Below the pieces are notes generated by a model. The model was not told the DNA's origin. It was given only the letters and a program-made list of their open reading frames with translations, and did not search any database. Positions 9,509-18,422 of a stretch of DNA of 64,000 nucleotides are shown in pieces (the stretch's first letter is position 1; each line of letters opens with the position of its first letter). The position numbers and the translations under genes are program-made. The stretch is from positions 174,880-238,879 of the forward strand of contig JAIOJA010000016.1 of the NCBI GenBank assembly GCA_019912315.1, written 5' to 3'. The stretch comes from Planctomycetota bacterium (GTDB lineage Bacteria > Planctomycetota > UBA8742 > UBA2392).

Positions 9509-10660
9509 ATGGCAAACCCATGGAAGCTGGACGCGGCCGGACAGGCCCTGCTGGAAAAGGCCGACGCTGTCGCACGCGAAGTAATCGCACCGGCAGCCAA
9601 AGAGCTTGACGAAAAGGCGCAGTTCCCCAAAGCGGCCATCAAAGCTATGCGCGACGCCGGCCTGCTGAAGCTGGTCAGCGCCAAAGACGTCGGTGGCCAC
9701 GGCCAGGGCCTGCGCGCCGGGGTTGCAGTCTGTGAGCGCTTCGCCCGCGACTGTGCCTCGACAGCAATGATCACCAAGATGCACTTCTGCGGTACAGCCG
9801 TGATCGAGGCCCACGGTATCCCCGAGTTACGCAAAGCGATCAGTGAGCAAGGCAAGGTAACTACGCTTGCCTTCAGCGAATACGGCTCACGCAGCCACTT
9901 CTGGATTCCAACCAGCACCGCCACGCGCGATGGCGACAACGTAAAGCTGACGGCGGCGAAGCAGTTGATCACCTCAGCGGGCGAGTGCGACATCTACGTC
10001 TGGTCAAGCAAGCCCACTGCGGGGGAAGGCCTCAGCAGCATCTGGGCGGTGCCGGTAGATGCGCCCGGTATCAAGATTCAGCAGACGTACGCTGGGCTCG
10101 GTCTGCGCGGCAACGCGTCGTCACCCATCAATGCGACCAACGTGGAGATCCCCGCCAACTGGGCACTGGGCGAAGACGGCAAGGGCTTCGACCTGATGAT
10201 GGGCGTCGTCATACCATGGTTCAGCCTGCAAAACTGTGCCGTGTCAGTGGGCATGATGGAAGGCTGTCTGGAACGCACCATCAAGCACGTCACGAACGGC
10301 AAGTTCGCCTACAACCAAACGGTAATCGCCGACATTCCTCAGGTTCGCGGCTGGCTGGCACGCGCCCGCAACAAGATCGACATGGTGCGCTGTCACTTGC
10401 TCGATTCGATTGACGCCATCGAGCAGGGCCGCGAAGACGCCACCCTGCGCGTGCTGCAGTCGAAGGTGATCGGTGCGGAAACTTCGCTTGAGGTGCACGA
10501 TCTGTGCATGCGCGTCAACGGCGGCGCGGGTTACCGTAAGGACAACGAGGTCGAGCGTTTCTTCCGCGACAGCCGTGCAGCCTCTGTGATGGCACCGGTT
10601 TCAGACGCCCTCTACGATTTCATCGGCAAAGCCGTGTGCGGGATGCCGGTGTTCGGTTAG
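9509..10660 (+). CDS. Acyl-CoA dehydrogenase-fold flavoprotein, atypical active site
   Basis: This 383-residue protein starts 4 bp after the MetE-like gene. It shows the three-domain acyl-CoA dehydrogenase layout: an N-terminal helical domain (ELDEKAQFPKAAIKAMRDAGL), a middle beta domain (TTLAFSEYGSRSHFW) and a C-terminal helical bundle (RVNGGAGYRKDNEVERFFRD). In classical enzymes a catalytic glutamate sits in a YEGT-type motif after the last RD segment. Here the corresponding stretch is RDSRAASVMAPVSD, with no such glutamate. Flavin monooxygenases of the DszC/SfnB type share the fold and also lack it, so an oxygenase or another flavin reaction is as likely as CoA-ester oxidation. The gene ends just before a strong hairpin terminator. 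Confidence 0.75.
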   Translation: MANPWKLDAAGQALLEKADAVAREVIAPAAKELDEKAQFPKAAIKAMRDAGLLKLVSAKDVGGHGQGLRAGVAVCERFARDCASTAMITKMHFCGTAVIEAHGIPELRKAISEQGKVTTLAFSEYGSRSHFWIPTSTATRDGDNVKLTAAKQLITSAGECDIYVWSSKPTAGEGLSSIWAVPVDAPGIKIQQTYAGLGLRGNASSPINATNVEIPANWALGEDGKGFDLMMGVVIPWFSLQNCAVSVGMMEGCLERTIKHVTNGKFAYNQTVIADIPQVRGWLARARNKIDMVRCHLLDSIDAIEQGREDATLRVLQSKVIGAETSLEVHDLCMRVNGGAGYRKDNEVERFFRDSRAASVMAPVSDALYDFIGKAVCGMPVFG

Positions 10661-10666
10661 AGGCAA

Positions 10667-10697
10667 GGAAGGGGGCCGGATCACCGGCCCCCCTTCC
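10667..10697 (+). terminator. Hairpin terminator after the acyl-CoA dehydrogenase-like gene
   Basis: A 13-bp GC-rich stem (GGAAGGGGGCCGG pairing with CCGGCCCCCCTTCC, one C bulged) around the loop ATCA lies 7 bp after the stop codon. There is no long T-run after it, but position and stem strength fit a terminator closing the 7520-10660 unit. Confidence 0.65.
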
Positions 10698-10782
10698 CGA
10701 TTACAGAAGCCGGGCGCACCCACGAAAATCCGGGCTTTCCGAGCGAGTATTCCGGGCAAACTGCGCGGAAACGCCGAACTGG

Positions 10783-10830
10783 TATACTCAGGGCAAGTGC
10801 TCGCTACTCGCGATGCTTCGCAAGTAGCGA
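10783..10830 (+). promoter_or_regulatory. Candidate -10 element and inverted repeat upstream of the hydrogenase operon
   Basis: TATACT at 10783-10788 resembles a -10 box. No convincing -35 lies 16-18 bp before it, so an activator may be needed. Just downstream is a perfect 8-bp inverted repeat, TCGCTACT (10801-10808) and AGTAGCGA (10823-10830), with an inner GCG/CGC pair that can extend it as a hairpin. It ends 20 bp before the GTG start of hydB and could be an operator or a leader structure. The evidence is positional only. Confidence 0.35.
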
Positions 10831-10849
10831 CCTGCCCAGGGGAACAGCC

Positions 10850-11959
10850 GTGCAAGCCCGAGTTCTGGAAGCCTATCAACTCCACACGCTCATCGGGTTA
10901 CTGCGTGAACGGGGGTACTGCTGCGTCGGGCCCACCGTGCGCGATGGCGCCATCGTATACGACCGGATCGCCGGGCCAACTGACCTGCCAGTCGGCTGGA
11001 CCGATGAACAGGCGCCGGGGTCGTACCGACTCAAGCGTCGAGATGATGGCGCGTACTTTGGCTATGTCGTCGGTCCGCACTCGTGGAAGAAGTACGTGTT
11101 TCCGCCGGAGCGCCGACTTTGGCAACTCAAGCGAGCCGGGCAGCAGTTCGAACGCGTCGACGAACCGAGCCAGACACCAAAGTACGCCTTCATCGGCGTA
11201 CGTGCCTGCGAGATTGCGGCACTCAGGATTCAGGATCGCGTCTTCACCGGCGGCGAGTTCACGGAGCCCGAGTATGAGGCTCGCCGCGAGCTGGCGTTCG
11301 TCGTGGCGGTCAACTGCACGCAATCAGCCGATACGTGCTTTTGTGTCTCGATGAAGACCGGTCCTGAAGTGAAGTCGGGCTACGATCTGGCACTGACTGA
11401 AGTTGTCGGGGAGAGTCACTACTTTACGATTCGGGCTGGTACTGACCGCGGGCGCGAAGTGCTGGCAAGCCTGAAGACTTCTGCAGTTAATGAGGCACAA
11501 CGATCCGCAGCGAACACGCGCGTGCGGCAGGCAGCGGAGTCACAGACCCGCACGGTTGACACTGAGGGCATAAAGGAATTGCTGCAACGCAACTACGAGA
11601 GTGAGCAGTGGAAGGAAGTTGCCGAGCGCTGCCTCAGTTGCGCCAACTGCACGATGGCCTGCCCTACTTGTTTTTGCAGCAGCGTGGAAGACGTGGCGGA
11701 CCTGACGGGCGAACACGCGGAACGCTGGCGCCGTTGGGACTCGTGTTTCAACCCGGAGTTCAGCTACATTCACGGCGGCGAAGTCCGCAAGACAACTGCG
11801 TCGCGCTACCGCCAGTGGATGACTCACAAGCTCAGCACCTGGTTCGACCAGTTCGGGTCATCAGGCTGTGTAGGCTGCGGACGCTGCATCACCTGGTGCC
11901 CGGTCGGCATCGACCTGACTGAAGAAGTGCGCAAGATGCGCGCGGGAGAAACGTCATGA
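10850..11959 (+). CDS. hydB: Group 3b NiFe hydrogenase (sulfhydrogenase) beta subunit, 4Fe-4S protein
   Basis: This 369-residue protein starts at GTG (GGGGAA lies just upstream) and matches the beta subunit of cytosolic sulfhydrogenases. The N-terminal region carries [17 protein letters not shown] and [13 protein letters not shown]. Two ferredoxin-like cluster motifs follow: [16 protein letters not shown] near residue 260 and [16 protein letters not shown] near residue 340. In this family the beta subunit relays electrons between the small hydrogenase subunit and the FAD/NAD(P) gamma subunit, and in archaeal homologues it is implicated in sulfur or polysulfide reduction. It is the first gene of an overlapping operon of hydrogenase and maturation genes; its stop overlaps the next start (ATGA). 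Confidence 0.9.
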   Translation: MQARVLEAYQLHTLIGLLRERGYCCVGPTVRDGAIVYDRIAGPTDLPVGWTDEQAPGSYRLKRRDDGAYFGYVVGPHSWKKYVFPPERRLWQLKRAGQQFERVDEPSQTPKYAFIGVRACEIAALRIQDRVFTGGEFTEPEYEARRELAFVVAVNCTQSADTCFCVSMKTGPEVKSGYDLALTEVVGESHYFTIRAGTDRGREVLASLKTSAVNEAQRSAANTRVRQAAESQTRTVDTEGIKELLQRNYESEQWKEVAERCLSCANCTMACPTCFCSSVEDVADLTGEHAERWRRWDSCFNPEFSYIHGGEVRKTTASRYRQWMTHKLSTWFDQFGSSGCVGCGRCITWCPVGIDLTEEVRKMRAGETS

Positions 11960-12420
11960 AAGGGCTGAAGGAGGTTATCTCCGAGCACGCGTTCTTCGCC
12001 GACCTGCCGGATGGCGACCGCGCCATCATCGCCGGATGCGCTCAGATGGCCTCGTACAAGGCGGGCGAGTTTCTCTTCCAGAGCGGCCGGGAAGCCGAGC
12101 ATTTCTTTCTGCTGCGACATGGCAAGATTGCGCTGGAGTTGCAGGCGCCAGGGCAGGAGCCGTACCGCTTCGAGACGGTAGGCGAAGGCGAAGTGATTGG
12201 CTGGTCATGGCTGTTTGAGCCGCACAAGTGGCAATTCGACGCCCGCGCCATCGATGACACCAGCGTTGTAAAGTTCGACGGGAAGTGCCTGCGCGGGAAA
12301 TGCGACAACGACCCGCGCCTCGGCTACGACATCATGAAGCGTTTCGCGCGCGTGCTGGTGCAGCGCTACGCGGATACGCGACTGCAGTTGATTGACGTGT
12401 ATGGAAAGCAGGGCGGCTGA
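11956..12420 (+). CDS. Cyclic nucleotide-binding-domain protein without DNA-binding domain
   Basis: This 154-residue protein carries a Crp-type effector domain ([25 protein letters not shown], then [24 protein letters not shown]). After the C-helix region ([25 protein letters not shown]) it stops, so the usual C-terminal helix-turn-helix of about 70 residues is missing. It is embedded between hydB and hydG and overlaps both, so it is expressed with the enzyme. A regulatory or structural role on the complex is more likely than transcription control. Whether a nucleotide binds is not clear: the Arg of the classical phosphate-binding cassette (RxA) is not obvious, although FDARA is present. Confidence 0.8.
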   Translation: MKGLKEVISEHAFFADLPDGDRAIIAGCAQMASYKAGEFLFQSGREAEHFFLLRHGKIALELQAPGQEPYRFETVGEGEVIGWSWLFEPHKWQFDARAIDDTSVVKFDGKCLRGKCDNDPRLGYDIMKRFARVLVQRYADTRLQLIDVYGKQGG

Positions 12421-13252
12421 GTTGCAACACCCGGAACCAATGCTGCCCGAAGCATGGATCGTTCGCGAGAACCTGCGCGAGACGGAGGATGTCGTTACGC
12501 TCGTGCTTGAGCCGGGTGGCAGCGCCGCGCCAACTGCATTCGCACCCGGCCAGTTCAACATGCTGTATGCCTTCGGCGCCGGCGAAGTCCCGATCTCCAT
12601 GAGCGGCGACCCGGGCGATCCGACAAAACTGGTTCATACCATTCGCGACGTAGGCCCGGTAACCGCGGCGCTGTGCCGGTTGCAGCCAGGTGAGCTTGTC
12701 GGCGTTCGAGGACCGTTCGGCAGTCACTGGCCCGTCGCCGATCAGCAGGGACGGGACATCGTCATCGCGGCCGGCGGGATCGGCCTGGCACCGTTGCGCC
12801 CGGTGGTTCACCACGTGCTTCGCCATCGCGGCGACTACGACGACGTTGTTCTTCTATATGGCGCACGACGCCCCAGCGAGCTGTTGTTCACCGGCGAGTT
12901 TGAATCGTGGCGACAGAGCGACATTCAGGTGGTAGTCACGGTCGACCACGCGCCGGCGGACTGGACGGAACATGTCGGCGTTGTCACCACGCTCATCCGG
13001 CACGGCAAGTTTGAAACTGAGCAAGCCAGTGCATTCCTTTGCGGCCCCGAAGTGATGATGCGCTTCACCGCCGCCGAACTTGAAAGCAAAGGCGTCTCGC
13101 CGGACAAGACCTGGATCTCAATGGAGCGCAACATGAAGTGCGCGGTCGGCTTCTGCGGACACTGCCAGTTGGGAACGGAGTTCATCTGCATGGATGGTCC
13201 CGTCTTCACGTGGCCACGGATGCGAAACCTCATCACGGTCAGGGAGCTCTGA
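12401..13252 (+). CDS. hydG: Group 3b NiFe hydrogenase gamma subunit (FAD/NAD(P)H-binding)
   Basis: This 283-residue protein is of the ferredoxin-NADP reductase type. It has the FAD-binding barrel ([21 protein letters not shown]), the NAD(P) site ([17 protein letters not shown]), the CGP motif ([11 protein letters not shown]), and a C-terminal 2Fe-2S ligand set ([14 protein letters not shown] plus a later FICMDGPVF). It exchanges electrons with NAD(P)H and passes them to hydB. The ATG at 12401 overlaps the preceding gene by 20 bp; a later in-frame ATG at 12440 is also possible because the conserved region begins near there. The stop overlaps hydD (TGATG). Confidence 0.9.
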   Translation: MESRAAELQHPEPMLPEAWIVRENLRETEDVVTLVLEPGGSAAPTAFAPGQFNMLYAFGAGEVPISMSGDPGDPTKLVHTIRDVGPVTAALCRLQPGELVGVRGPFGSHWPVADQQGRDIVIAAGGIGLAPLRPVVHHVLRHRGDYDDVVLLYGARRPSELLFTGEFESWRQSDIQVVVTVDHAPADWTEHVGVVTTLIRHGKFETEQASAFLCGPEVMMRFTAAELESKGVSPDKTWISMERNMKCAVGFCGHCQLGTEFICMDGPVFTWPRMRNLITVREL

Positions 13253-14022
13253 TGGCCAACCCCAAACTGGCGGTGTGGAAATTCGCATCCTGTGACGGCT
13301 GCCAGCTCAGCCTGCTGGACTGCGAGGATGAGCTGTTGGCGGTCGCCGGCGCAGTCGAGATTGCGAACTTCCCGGAGGCCAGCAGCGCGATCATTGACGG
13401 GCCGTACGAGATATCCCTCGTGGAAGGCTCCATCACGACGCCCCATGATGCGGAGCGCATCCGCGATGTCCGCGCGCAATCCGGTGTGCTGATCACGATC
13501 GGCGCGTGTGCAACAGCGGGCGGCATTCAGGCACTGCGCAACTTTGCAGACGTCGAAGAATTCACCCGCGCGGTCTACGCTACACCCGAGTACATCAGCA
13601 CGCTGGCGACCTCCACAGCGATCTCCGATCACGTTAAGGTCGACTTCGAGTTGCGCGGCTGCCCGATCAACAAGTACCAGTTGCTCGAAGTCATCACGGC
13701 GTTTCTGCAGCGACGCAAACCCAACGTCAGCGCGCAAAGCGTCTGCGTCGAATGCAAGCGCAAGGGCAACGTCTGCATAACCGTGGCGCACGGCGAGCCC
13801 TGCCTGGGCCCTGTAACACACGCTGGCTGCGGAGCACTCTGCCCCAGCTACAACCGCGGCTGCTACGGTTGCTTCGGCCCGAAAGAGTTGCCGAATACCG
13901 CCTCTCTGGCGGCCTGGGCGAAACAGGAACTTGGCGCCAGCGACACAGACTTGAAGCGCCTTTACCACAACTTCAATACATGGGCGCAGCCCTTCCGTGA
14001 CCAGGGGCAGGCCTATGACTGA
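13252..14022 (+). CDS. hydD: Group 3b NiFe hydrogenase small (delta) subunit
   Basis: The protein has 256 residues, with no twin-arginine signal, so it is cytosolic. Proximal cluster ligands are recognisable in [21 protein letters not shown] and [13 protein letters not shown]. Additional cysteines in [30 protein letters not shown] and RGCYGCFGP fit the medial and distal clusters of group 3 small subunits. It wires the NiFe site in hydA to hydB. The ATG at 13252 overlaps the hydG stop, and the stop overlaps the hydA start (ATGACTGA). Confidence 0.92.
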   Translation: MANPKLAVWKFASCDGCQLSLLDCEDELLAVAGAVEIANFPEASSAIIDGPYEISLVEGSITTPHDAERIRDVRAQSGVLITIGACATAGGIQALRNFADVEEFTRAVYATPEYISTLATSTAISDHVKVDFELRGCPINKYQLLEVITAFLQRRKPNVSAQSVCVECKRKGNVCITVAHGEPCLGPVTHAGCGALCPSYNRGCYGCFGPKELPNTASLAAWAKQELGASDTDLKRLYHNFNTWAQPFRDQGQAYD

Positions 14023-15307
14023 ACGCCGACAGATCAAGATCGATTACATGGCCCGCGTCGAGGGCGAGGGCGCACTCGACATTGTGATCGATGGCGGGAA
14101 AGTCAGCGACGTGAAGCTGAAGATCTTTGAGCCCCCTCGCTTCTTCGAAGCCTTCCTGCGTGGGCGCTCATTCCGTGAAGCGCCGGACATCACGGCGCGC
14201 ATCTGCGGGATCTGCCCCGTCGCGTACCAGATGAGCGCCGTCCACGCCATGGAAGACGCCTGCGGCGTCACAATCGACGGCCCCATCCGCGAGTTGCGCC
14301 GCCTGCTGTATTGCGGCGAGTGGATCGAAAGCCACGTGCTGCACATCTATATGCTTCATGCGCCCGACTTTCTCGGCAAGCACAACGTAGTGGAGGTCGC
14401 CAACGAACACCCGGAAATCGTCGAGCGTGGACTGCGCCTCAAGAAGACGGGCAACGCCATCGTGTCGTTGCTGGGTGGACGAGAGATTCACCCGATCAAC
14501 GTGCGTGTCGGCGGGTTCTACAAGATTCCATCCAGTCAGGATTTTGCGAAGCTCGCGGAGCAACTGAAAGTCGCCCGGGATGACGCCGTCGCAACGATTC
14601 GCTGGGTCAGTGGCTTCGACTTTCCGGACTTCGACCAGAACTACGAACTCGTCAGCCTGAGTCATCCGGACGAGTACCCCTTCAATGAAGGGCGCATCAT
14701 CAGCAACCGCGGGCTCGACATCGACGCGCGGGAGTACCACGAACACTTCGAAGAGCATCACGTCGAGCACTCCACCGCGCTGCACTGCCGCCTGAAGGCG
14801 CGCGGCAACTACAAGGTCGGGCCACTGGCAAGATACAGCCTGCACTTCGACAAACTGCCGGCGCCCGTGCAGCAAGCGGCGAAAGACGCCGGGCTGGGCG
14901 CCACCTGCACAAACCCGTTCAAGAGCATCATCGTGCGCGCAGTTGAGACGCTGTACGCCGTGGATGAGGCCTTGCGCATTGTTGACTCGCTGGAACGACC
15001 GGAGCGACCCTTCGTCGAAGTCGAGCCACGGTCAGGCACCGGGCTCGCCGCGACAGAAGCGCCGCGCGGGATGTTGCACCACACCTACCGCATTGATGCA
15101 GACGGGAACATCGAATTCGCTCAGATCATCCCGCCGACCTCACAAAACCAGGCGACTATCGAGAATGACTTGCGTACTTTCATCGCGCCCCGGGTCGCGC
15201 TGCCCGACGACAAGCTGCAATGGCAGTGCGAGCAGGCCGTGAGAAACTACGACCCCTGCATCTCGTGCAGCACGCACTTCCTCAAGATGACCGTGGAGCG
15301 GCGTTGA
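14015..15307 (+). CDS. hydA: Group 3b NiFe hydrogenase large (alpha) catalytic subunit
   Basis: The protein has 430 residues. Both nickel-binding motifs are present: the L1 pair Cys64 and Cys67 in [11 protein letters not shown], and the L2 pair Cys415 and Cys418 in [10 protein letters not shown], with His421 the expected cleavage point. Nine residues follow that His, so this is a precursor needing the protease encoded next. The family reversibly couples hydrogen to NADP(H) in the cytosol; archaeal members also reduce sulfur. The start at 14015 ([19 protein letters not shown]) overlaps hydD. An upstream start at 13997 would add six residues of no clear homology. Confidence 0.95.
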   Translation: MTERRQIKIDYMARVEGEGALDIVIDGGKVSDVKLKIFEPPRFFEAFLRGRSFREAPDITARICGICPVAYQMSAVHAMEDACGVTIDGPIRELRRLLYCGEWIESHVLHIYMLHAPDFLGKHNVVEVANEHPEIVERGLRLKKTGNAIVSLLGGREIHPINVRVGGFYKIPSSQDFAKLAEQLKVARDDAVATIRWVSGFDFPDFDQNYELVSLSHPDEYPFNEGRIISNRGLDIDAREYHEHFEEHHVEHSTALHCRLKARGNYKVGPLARYSLHFDKLPAPVQQAAKDAGLGATCTNPFKSIIVRAVETLYAVDEALRIVDSLERPERPFVEVEPRSGTGLAATEAPRGMLHHTYRIDADGNIEFAQIIPPTSQNQATIENDLRTFIAPRVALPDDKLQWQCEQAVRNYDPCISCSTHFLKMTVERR

Positions 15308-15768
15308 CGATTCGCGTGGTCGGCATCGGGAACAGCGACCGCGGCGATGATGCCGTCGGCCTGCTTGTGGTTGAGGCCCTGCGTGCAGATCCACCGACTG
15401 GTGTCGAGTTGCTGACTTCACGCGGCGACATGCTTGCCCTGCTGGACCAGATAGATGGCGCGGATCTTGTCGTGCTGGTAGATGCGGTCGTATCCGGTGC
15501 TGCCGCGGGCACCATACTCCGCATCGATGCCACGGACGGCGCGGTGAAGCAACAACTGTCGCAGTTCACTTCAACACACGCCTTCAATCTTGCGGAAGGC
15601 ATCGAGCTGGCCCGCAGCCTGGGACGAATGCCCGGCCGGCTTGTTGTTTATGGCATCGAGGGGGTGGAGTTCGGAATGGGCCAGCCGCCCGGCACGGCGG
15701 TTCGCGACGCGATTGACGAAGTCGGCAACCGAATCCGGGAGGAGTGCAAGTGCACGAAGCATCCTTGA
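15304..15768 (+). CDS. NiFe hydrogenase maturation protease (M52 family)
   Basis: This 154-residue protein starts with TTG at 15304, overlapping the hydA stop (TTGA) with GGAG just upstream. It begins [18 protein letters not shown], the family's nickel-sensing N-terminal motif including the acidic residue after GIGN. It continues with VLVDAV (second metal-binding Asp) and STHAF (His ligand). These enzymes clip the C-terminal tail of the large subunit after nickel insertion, here expected just after His421 of hydA. Its 3' end overlaps the hypA start. Confidence 0.88.
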   Translation: MTIRVVGIGNSDRGDDAVGLLVVEALRADPPTGVELLTSRGDMLALLDQIDGADLVVLVDAVVSGAAAGTILRIDATDGAVKQQLSQFTSTHAFNLAEGIELARSLGRMPGRLVVYGIEGVEFGMGQPPGTAVRDAIDEVGNRIREECKCTKHP

Positions 15769-16010
15769 TGCGCGACCTGATGCGAAAGGTCATGGCCGTC
15801 GCCGCCGGACAGAACGCGAGTCGGGTGACCGGCATCCGCGTCCGCCTGGGCGCCCTGTCGCACATGACGCCCGGGCACTTTCAGGAGCACTTCGATGAAG
15901 CGGCCAGGGGCACGGTCGCGGAAGGCGCTCGCATTGAAACACTGGAGGACAACGACATCCGGTCGCCCGCCGCCGCGGACGTGGTGCTGGAGTCGATCGA
16001 GGTTGAATGA
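15750..16010 (+). CDS. hypA: HypA-like nickel chaperone lacking the zinc-binding domain
   Basis: The protein has 86 residues, starting at GTG 15750 (GGGAGGAG upstream), so that it begins with the family's obligatory Met-His-Glu; His2 is the nickel ligand. VTGIRVRLGALSHMTPGHFQEHFDEA matches the HypA core, and the end (DVVLESIEVE) matches the normal C-terminus. The roughly 30-residue CxxC...CxxC zinc loop normally between them is replaced by a few residues (LEDNDIRSPAAA) without any cysteine. A typical HypA has about 113 residues. As hypB is also absent, nickel delivery here may differ from the standard route. The overlap with hypF (ATGA) argues for a real gene, not a pseudogene. Confidence 0.85.
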   Translation: MHEASLMRDLMRKVMAVAAGQNASRVTGIRVRLGALSHMTPGHFQEHFDEAARGTVAEGARIETLEDNDIRSPAAADVVLESIEVE

Positions 16011-18217
16011 ACGCTCGCCGCATCAGGATTCATGTTGAAGGGGCAGTCCAGGGAGTTGGATTTCGTCCGTTCGTTTACCGGCAAGCCGTAGCCCTCGGGC
16101 TCTGCGGCTGGGTTCGCAACTGCGGCAGCAGTGTGGAAATCGAAGCCCAGGGGTTGAGCACGGCCGCCCTGGTAGACCGCATTCAAGCTTCGCACCCACC
16201 GCACGCTTCAGTCGCGTGCCTGCAAGTCGAAGAGATCGCAGCTATCGACGAGCAGGCGTTCCGGATTCTGCCCAGTCGTCCGGGCGAAGACGTGATCACC
16301 GTCGTACCTGACCTGGCGACCTGCCAGGACTGTCGGCGCGAAATCCTGGATCCGACCAGCCGCTTCTACCGCTATCCGTTCACGAACTGTTCCCAGTGCG
16401 GCCCGCGCTACTCCATCGTCGAGCGCGTGCCCTATGACCGCGCAAACACAACGATGCGCGGCTTTGCCATGTGTTCCGAGTGCCGGCGCGAGTACGGCGA
16501 CCCGCTGAACCGACGCTACCACGCCCAGCCGACAGCCTGCTCGAAATGCGGGCCAGGACTCTCGTTGCACGGTAACGCGACTTCGGCAGACCCGTTGCAA
16601 CTCGCCACGAAGTCCCTGCACGACGGGCAGATTGTGGCAATCAAGGGACTTGGCGGGTTTCAACTGCTGGTGGATGCAAGTCTAAGCGAACGCGTCGAGC
16701 GCCTGCGTCAACGCAAGAGGCGGCCGCACAAGCCGCTTGCCGTGATGGTGCGCGACATCGGCGAGGCGCGGGAATACTGCATGGTAGACGCTGCAGAGGC
16801 GCACCTGCTTGAGTCTGCGGGTGCGCCGATTGTGCTGCTCACGCGCCGACCGGGACGACTACCCGATGCGCTCGCCCCTGACACCGGCACCCTGGGCGTC
16901 ATGCTTCCCGCGACGCCGCTGCACCTGCTGCTTGCGCAGGAGTTCGCCGGCCCTCTCGTGTGTACCAGCGGGAACTTGAGTAGCGAGCCGATCTGCACAG
17001 ACAACGAGGAAGCAGTCGAGCGCCTGGGCCGTATCGCTGATGTGTTCCTGCTTCATGATCGCCCGATTCGCCGTGCCCTGGACGACTCCGTGGCGCGGGT
17101 AATCGACGGCGAGCCCCAGCTTCTGCGGTTGGCTCGCGGGTTCGCGCCGCTGCCATTCCCGGTTCGGAAGGGGCGGCAGGCACTGGCAGCCGGATCGCAC
17201 TTGAAGAACACGCTGAGCCTTTGTGACAGCGGGCGAATCATCGTCGGGCAGCACAACGGCGATCTTGAAAACTCGCTGAGTGTTGACGCCATGCGACAGG
17301 CAGGCGCCGACCTGCGAGAGTTCTTCGGTGTCCGGCCGGCCGTGGTCGCCTGCGACCTCCACCCGGACTATGCGAGCAGCGTGTACGCGCGCGAATTGAA
17401 ACTTCCGACCGTGGCGGTCCAGCATCACGTGTCGCACGCGCTCGCCTGCATGTTGGAACATGGCCTGTCCGAAGTGCTCGCGGTTGTGTGGGACGGCTCC
17501 GGGCTCGGCCCGGATGGCACCATCTGGGGCGGCGAGTTTCTTCAGGTGGACCGCACCCCCTCCGGAGTCACCTGGAGACGGGTTGCGCATCTCAAACAAT
17601 TCCGCCTGCCGGGTGGCGATGCGGCTTCGAAAGAAACATCGCGTTGCCTGGCGGGGGCGATGTGGGAAGTACCGGAGCTGAAGGGGCTTGTTTCGAGTTC
17701 GGCGCGGCAACTGCTTGAACGTGGGCTTAACTCGCCCGTCTGCTCAAGTGCCGGCCGCCTGTTTGACGCCATGGCCGCGCTGACAGGGCTGTGCGCCGTC
17801 CAGACTTATGAGGGTCAGGGCGCAAGCAGGCTGGAAGCGGCGGCAGGTACCCAACAGTCGGTGGATTATCAGCTTTCACTCGCAGGCGGAGTGCTGGACT
17901 GGCGCGACCTTCTGCTTGCCGCACACGGCGATGCCACCTCCGGCGTGGCCGCAGGCGAAATCGCGGCGCGCTTTCACGCGGGACTTGCTTCAGGGATTCT
18001 TTCGGTTGCGCTGGATTCAGCGCGGAAGTCAGTGGTGTTGACCGGCGGCTGCTTCCAGAATCGGCTGCTTACGGAACTTGCCGTACGTCGTTTGCGTGAA
18101 GCCGGCTTTGAACCCGTGCTCGCGCGCAGGATCCCGCCCAATGATGGTGGAGTTTCGCCGGGACAGCTTGTGGCTACAGTGGAAGGAGTCAGCAATGTGT
18201 CTGGCCATACCGGGTAA
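16007..18217 (+). CDS. hypF: Carbamoyltransferase HypF
   Basis: The protein has 736 residues, a normal length. Domains in order: acylphosphatase (IHVEGAVQGVGFRPFVYRQA, residues 5-90), paired zinc fingers (CQDCRRE, NCSQCGPRY, MCSECRREYGD, ACSKCGPG, about 105-185), a YrdC-like domain (about 200-375, with KGLGGFQLLVDA and RRKRRPHKPLAVMV), and the Kae1-like carbamoyltransferase (VQHHVSHALACMLEH, then VWDGSGLGPDGTIWGGEF). It makes the carbamoyl group that becomes the CN ligands of the NiFe site, transferring it to HypE. It overlaps hypA upstream and hypC downstream. Confidence 0.95.
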   Translation: MNARRIRIHVEGAVQGVGFRPFVYRQAVALGLCGWVRNCGSSVEIEAQGLSTAALVDRIQASHPPHASVACLQVEEIAAIDEQAFRILPSRPGEDVITVVPDLATCQDCRREILDPTSRFYRYPFTNCSQCGPRYSIVERVPYDRANTTMRGFAMCSECRREYGDPLNRRYHAQPTACSKCGPGLSLHGNATSADPLQLATKSLHDGQIVAIKGLGGFQLLVDASLSERVERLRQRKRRPHKPLAVMVRDIGEAREYCMVDAAEAHLLESAGAPIVLLTRRPGRLPDALAPDTGTLGVMLPATPLHLLLAQEFAGPLVCTSGNLSSEPICTDNEEAVERLGRIADVFLLHDRPIRRALDDSVARVIDGEPQLLRLARGFAPLPFPVRKGRQALAAGSHLKNTLSLCDSGRIIVGQHNGDLENSLSVDAMRQAGADLREFFGVRPAVVACDLHPDYASSVYARELKLPTVAVQHHVSHALACMLEHGLSEVLAVVWDGSGLGPDGTIWGGEFLQVDRTPSGVTWRRVAHLKQFRLPGGDAASKETSRCLAGAMWEVPELKGLVSSSARQLLERGLNSPVCSSAGRLFDAMAALTGLCAVQTYEGQGASRLEAAAGTQQSVDYQLSLAGGVLDWRDLLLAAHGDATSGVAAGEIAARFHAGLASGILSVALDSARKSVVLTGGCFQNRLLTELAVRRLREAGFEPVLARRIPPNDGGVSPGQLVATVEGVSNVSGHTG

Positions 18218-18422
18218 GATCGCATCCATCACCAACAGCCAGCCGCTGACACGCGCTGGAAAGGTGGACTTTGGCGGCGTCGTAAAAGAGATCAACCTGG
18301 CTTTCGTGCCGGAGGCAGACATCGGCGATTACGTCATCGCGCACGTCGGATTCGCCATTGCACGCGTCAGCGAAGCTGAGGCGCGGCGCACTTTAGGCGA
18401 GCTGCAAGGAGACGCACGATGA
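18195..18422 (+). CDS. hypC: Hydrogenase assembly chaperone HypC
   Basis: This 75-residue protein begins MCLAIPGKI, the diagnostic N-terminus; the Cys after the initiator Met contacts HypD and iron. AAGGAG sits 7 nt before the ATG, which lies inside the 3' end of hypF (23-bp overlap). [20 protein letters not shown] is the conserved beta-barrel/helix tail. It shuttles the Fe(CN)2CO unit to the large subunit. Confidence 0.93.
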   Translation: MCLAIPGKIASITNSQPLTRAGKVDFGGVVKEINLAFVPEADIGDYVIAHVGFAIARVSEAEARRTLGELQGDAR

